DNA of 34,573 bases, taken from positions 1 to 34,573 of the forward strand of contig WVSO01000031.1 of assembly GCA_015689745.1 (NCBI GenBank). The letters are read 5' to 3'. A model generated the notes under the pieces. That model did not search any database and was not told where the DNA came from. It worked only from the letters and a program-made list of their open reading frames with translations. A program made the position numbers and the translations under genes. The DNA is from Rhodobacterales bacterium HKCCSP123 (GTDB lineage Bacteria; Pseudomonadota; Alphaproteobacteria; Rhodobacterales; Rhodobacteraceae). Positions 31,959-34,573 of the stretch are shown in pieces. Position 1 is the first letter of the stretch. Every line of letters begins with the position of its first letter.

Positions 31959-32687
31959 TCAGACAACCGAGTATCCCCCGTCGACGGGCAGGCAGGTGCC
32001 CGTCATGAACCCCGCCGCGTCCGAGGCGAGGAAAAGCGCCGCCCCCGCGATGTCGCCGGGCTGGCCCCAGCGGCCCATGGGCGTGCGCGCCTCGACGGCG
32101 GCGGTGAAGGCCGGGTCCTGCCGCGCGCGGGCCGATTGCTCGGTCACGATGAAGCCCGGCGCGATGGCGTTGACGCGGATGCCGTCGCCCGCCCAGGCGA
32201 TGGCCAGCGACTTGGTCAGTTGCTCCACGCCCGCCTTGGACGCGCCATAGGCCGGGTTCCGCGGGCTGCCGAACCGGGCGTACATCGAGGCGATGTTGAT
32301 CACGCTTCCCTTCGCCGCCTTCAGTGCCGGGTGCAGCGCCTCGGCGCAGCGGAAGCTGCCGGTCAGGTTGACGTCGAGGACATGGGCGAAGAACTCCGGC
32401 GCCATCTCCTCGCCGCGCCGGGTGATGGCGGCGCAGTTGACGAGGACATGCACCCTGGAATGGGCGGCGGCGAAGCTGCGGACGGCCCCGGTATCGGTCA
32501 CGTCGAGACGGGCATAGGCGAAGCGCGCGGCATCTTCGGGGGCGGGGGCATCCTCGACGCCGGTGATGACGACCTCGGCGCCCGCATCGGCGAAGGCGCG
32601 GGCGATGGCCGCACCGATGCCGCCGCGGCTGGCGCCGATCACCAGCACATGCGCGCCGGTGAAGTCGAAGGCGACCCCTGCGCTCAT
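31959..32687 (-). CDS. Short-chain dehydrogenase/reductase (SDR)
   Basis: This 242-residue classical SDR is the first gene of the nine-gene operon. The cofactor loop is GASRGGIG (18-25), with NCAA replacing the usual NNAG/NAAG. Catalytic residues are Asn107, Ser134 (NIASMYA), Tyr147 and Lys151 (YGASK). The C-terminus GTCLPVDGGYSVV is standard. Such enzymes oxidise or reduce sugar, polyol or keto-acid hydroxyls. The frame continues far upstream, but the ATG at 32687 gives a proper family start; a GTG three codons upstream is a possible alternative. The operator pair lies 75-130 bp upstream, so this is the promoter-proximal gene. Confidence 0.9.
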   Translation of the reverse strand: MSAGVAFDFTGAHVLVIGASRGGIGAAIARAFADAGAEVVITGVEDAPAPEDAARFAYARLDVTDTGAVRSFAAAHSRVHVLVNCAAITRRGEEMAPEFFAHVLDVNLTGSFRCAEALHPALKAAKGSVINIASMYARFGSPRNPAYGASKAGVEQLTKSLAIAWAGDGIRVNAIAPGFIVTEQSARARQDPAFTAAVEARTPMGRWGQPGDIAGAALFLASDAAGFMTGTCLPVDGGYSVV

Positions 32688-32761
32688 CGCCGACACCGGC
32701 CCGGCCTGCTGCGGCAGATCTCCGACACCTCGCACCCTCCATTGCCCGTGCTTTGCGGGTC

Positions 32762-32775
32762 TGTAATCGTTTACA
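32762..32775. promoter_or_regulatory. LacI-family operator O1, TGTAATCGTTTACA
   Basis: This is an interrupted-perfect dyad (six of seven half-site pairs match) with a central CG, typical of LacI-family operators. It lies in the 192-bp region between the SDR-led operon (-) and the lacI gene (+). It is the site nearer the operon start (75 bp away). Confidence 0.75.
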
Positions 32776-32778
32776 TCG

Positions 32779-32799
32779 GCGGGAATACCCTCTTCCCGC
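32779..32799. repeat. Inverted repeat GCGGGAA-N7-TTCCCGC midway between operators
   Basis: This is a 7-bp perfect inverted repeat with a 7-nt spacer. Its centre (32789) falls at the midpoint of the two operators, making the whole 32762-32817 region roughly symmetric. It may be a second factor's site or just a hairpin in the divergent leader. Confidence 0.5.
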
Positions 32800-32803
32800 A
32801 TGA

Positions 32804-32817
32804 TGAAATCGATTACA
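32804..32817. promoter_or_regulatory. LacI-family operator O2, TGAAATCGATTACA
   Basis: This near-perfect dyad has the same half-site (TGTAATC) as the operator at 32762-32775. The centres are 42 bp apart, four helical turns, so two repressor dimers would sit on the same DNA face. It is 62 bp before the lacI start, so autoregulation of lacI is likely. Confidence 0.75.
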
Positions 32818-32879
32818 TACTCCTCACCCGTACAGATTCGAGTCAAGCGCGGAAATTGTCGGAGGCGTGCAGGCCGGCG

Positions 32880-33908
32880 ATGCGGAAACAGGCCCAGAAA
32901 ACCGCGACCATCCAGGATGTCGCCCGCGCCGCCCGTGTCTCGACGGCGACGGTCAGCCGGGCGCTGTCGGCGCCGGGCAAGGTTTCGGAGACGACGCGCG
33001 AGGCGGTGATGGACGCGGTCCGGGCGACCGGCTACCGGGTCAACCAGGCGGCGCGCAACCTTCGGATGCAGCGCGCGGGCGCGGTGCTGGTGCTGGTGCC
33101 GAACCTTGGAAAACCCTTCTACTCCGGCATTCTCGCAGGCATCTCCGAGGGGTTCGCGGGGTCCGACTATGCCGTCCTGATCACCGATACCGAGACCGAT
33201 CCGCTCAGCGACGGGGCGCTGGCGGGCTATTTCCTCGACGGGCGCATCGATGGCGCGATCTCGCTCGACGGAGGGTTGCCCCGGAGCGCGCTGGCGCAGT
33301 GCGCGGCGCAGGGGGTGGGCGACCGGATCGTGTTCCTCTGCGAATGGGTGGAAGGGGCCGAGTTCCCGGTGATCGCGGCCGACAACGTGCAGGGCGCGCG
33401 GCTCGCGATCCGGCACCTGCACGGGCTCGGCCATCGCAGGATCGCCCATGTCACCGGGCCTGAGGGCAACGTGCTGACGGCGGCGCGGCGCGCGGGGATG
33501 CTGGACGAACGCGCGCGCCTCGGCCTGCCCGCGCGGGAGGAGTGGATCATCCGCGGCGATTTCTCGCTCGAGTCCGGGCACGAGGCGGCGGCGCGCATCC
33601 TGGCCATGTCCGAGCGGCCCACGGCGGTCTTCTGCTCGGCCGACATGGTGGCCTTCGGACTGATCGCGGGGCTGAGGGCCGGGGGGCTTGACGTGCCGCG
33701 CGACATCTCGGTCGTGGGCTTCGACGACATCGAGATGTCGGAATATTACGTGCCCGCTCTGACCACGATCCGGCAGGATCGCCAGCGCCTTGGCCGGCGC
33801 GCGTCGGAGGTGCTGCTCGCCCGGCTGTCCGGCGGGGCGCGGCCCGGCCCCGAGCCGCCGATCCCGGTCGAGATCGTGCTGCGCGCCTCGACTGCGCCCC
33901 CGCGCTAG
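32880..33908 (+). CDS. LacI-family transcriptional repressor
   Basis: This 342-residue regulator has an N-terminal helix-turn-helix (ATIQDVARAARVSTATVSRAL, about 9-29) and hinge helix (VNQAARNLRM, 54-63). A periplasmic-binding-protein-like effector domain follows (GAVLVLVPNLGKPFYSGI, later VVGFDDIEMSEYYVPALTTI). It most likely represses the divergent SDR-transporter operon through the two nearby operators and is released by the imported sugar or a derivative. The ATG at 32880 starts at the usual HTH position; the GGAGG upstream is 14 nt away, a little far. A TTG eight codons earlier is possible but unsupported. The stop codon overlaps that of the convergent SDR. Confidence 0.92.
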   Translation: MRKQAQKTATIQDVARAARVSTATVSRALSAPGKVSETTREAVMDAVRATGYRVNQAARNLRMQRAGAVLVLVPNLGKPFYSGILAGISEGFAGSDYAVLITDTETDPLSDGALAGYFLDGRIDGAISLDGGLPRSALAQCAAQGVGDRIVFLCEWVEGAEFPVIAADNVQGARLAIRHLHGLGHRRIAHVTGPEGNVLTAARRAGMLDERARLGLPAREEWIIRGDFSLESGHEAAARILAMSERPTAVFCSADMVAFGLIAGLRAGGLDVPRDISVVGFDDIEMSEYYVPALTTIRQDRQRLGRRASEVLLARLSGGARPGPEPPIPVEIVLRASTAPPR

Positions 33909-34573
33909 CATGGCGCCCCCGTCACTGCCTGTTCCAGGTCCAGCGACACGCCCGTCATCGGGGCCGAGGCGTCCGACAGAAGCCAGACCGCCTGCCGCGC
34001 CGCATCCTCGGCCGAGACGAAGCGGCCGATGGGCCGCCCGGCGGCCTGCGCGTCCATCCATCCCGGCCCCTTGCCCAGCGTCACCTCGTGCAGGTGCCGC
34101 TCGGTTTCGGTATCGACCCAGCCGAGGTTGATCCCGTTCACCCGGATGCGGTCGCGCAGATGGGCGTTGGCCGCGTTCGCGGTCAGCACCTGCAGCGCGG
34201 CCTTGGTCGCGGAATAGACGGTGAGGTCGGGCGCCCCGCAATGGGCGTTCATCGACTGGATGTTGACGATGCTGCCCGGCGCGGCCCGCGCCCTCATGTC
34301 CGCGATCGCGCCCGCCATCAGGAAGAAGGGCGCGCGGGCGTTGACCGAGAACATCCGGTTCCAGAGCGCGACATCGGCGTCGCCGAAGCTGCCGCGGGTG
34401 GTCAGGCCCGCGGCATTGACCAGCCCGTCGATCCGCCCGAACCGCGCCAGCGCGGCCCCGGTCACCGCCACGGGTCCCTCGGGCGTGGCGAGATCGGCCG
34501 CCACGGTTTCGACCGGGCAGGGCCAGTCGCCCGGAACCGGGTCGCGGTCGGCCAGCACCAGCGCCGCGGCCCC
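33905..34573 (-). CDS. Short-chain dehydrogenase/reductase, N-terminus outside window
   Basis: The visible 222 residues run in one frame to the right edge, and the TGxxxGxG cofactor loop is missing, so the true start lies beyond the window. Visible motifs are VNAAG, Asn in FSVNARAPF, Ser in VNIQSMNAH, and the catalytic YSATK. The ending MTGVSLDLEQAVTGAPC is less canonical than DGG. A GTG at 34558 could be read as a start but would remove the Rossmann strand, and the codons before it (GAALVLAD) are typical SDR. It converges on lacI and the two stops overlap in the shared CTAG. It probably belongs to the same sugar-utilisation locus. Confidence 0.88.
   Translation of the reverse strand, partial: GAAALVLADRDPVPGDWPCPVETVAADLATPEGPVAVTGAALARFGRIDGLVNAAGLTTRGSFGDADVALWNRMFSVNARAPFFLMAGAIADMRARAAPGSIVNIQSMNAHCGAPDLTVYSATKAALQVLTANAANAHLRDRIRVNGINLGWVDTETERHLHEVTLGKGPGWMDAQAAGRPIGRFVSAEDAARQAVWLLSDASAPMTGVSLDLEQAVTGAPC

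Noticed and set aside
23056-32687. Classical myo-inositol (iol) operon
   Set aside because: The Gfo/Idh/MocA and isomerase-fold proteins could suggest IolG and IolE, but no IolB, IolC or IolD is present. IolE identity is not supported by any motif I can see.

Overview
The window looks like the chromosome of a GC-rich alphaproteobacterium, most likely a Rhodobacteraceae (Roseobacter-group) species. This rests on the strong G/C bias at third codon positions, the style of the proteins (a CuyA-like lyase as in Ruegeria, RbsABC-type importers, OxyR/KatG) and the dense operons with ATGA start/stop overlaps. It is an inference, because no rRNA or other marker gene is present. I see no tRNA, rRNA, CRISPR array, insertion sequence or phage gene.

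Region 1 (1-12539) handles alpha-glucans. A minus-strand operon glgP-glgB-glgC-glgA-glgX-malQ (malQ cut by the left edge) encodes synthesis, branching, phosphorolysis and debranching of glycogen. Divergent from it are an amylosucrase, which makes alpha-glucan directly from sucrose, and a PhyH-type Fe(II)/2-oxoglutarate dioxygenase. The shared upstream region holds two palindromes with an AGCGCT core, 33 bp apart, that look like LacI-family operators, but no LacI gene lies beside them.

Region 2 (12540-20530) is mixed metabolism and stress: a ketopantoate-reductase-like enzyme, an oxalyl-CoA-synthetase-like ligase, an L-cysteate sulfo-lyase/D-cysteine desulfhydrase translationally coupled to an aspartate/glutamate-type racemase, and the divergent oxyR/katG pair.

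Region 3 (20531-34573) is a sugar-utilisation region built around oxidoreductases. A divergent pair encodes a Gfo/Idh/MocA dehydrogenase and a SIS-domain aminosugar-phosphate deaminase/isomerase. After a 379-bp convergent gap comes a nine-gene minus-strand operon (read from 32687 to 23056): SDR, Gfo/Idh/MocA, AP-endonuclease-2-fold isomerase, periplasmic sugar-binding protein, ABC ATPase, two permeases, and two more Gfo/Idh/MocA proteins. It is divergent from a LacI-family repressor, with two operators 42 bp apart between them. A second SDR, cut by the right edge, converges on lacI with overlapping stop codons.

The nine-gene operon is the best candidate for an undescribed pathway. It imports a sugar, glycoside or cyclitol and has four oxidoreductases plus an isomerase/lyase-fold protein, but no kinase, aldolase or recognisable hydrolase. 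That points to chemistry through a keto intermediate (oxidise, then epimerise or eliminate, then reduce), possibly returning a common sugar. One of the Gfo/Idh/MocA proteins lacks both the canonical GxGxxG loop and the usual catalytic histidine. The substrate cannot be read from sequence alone.
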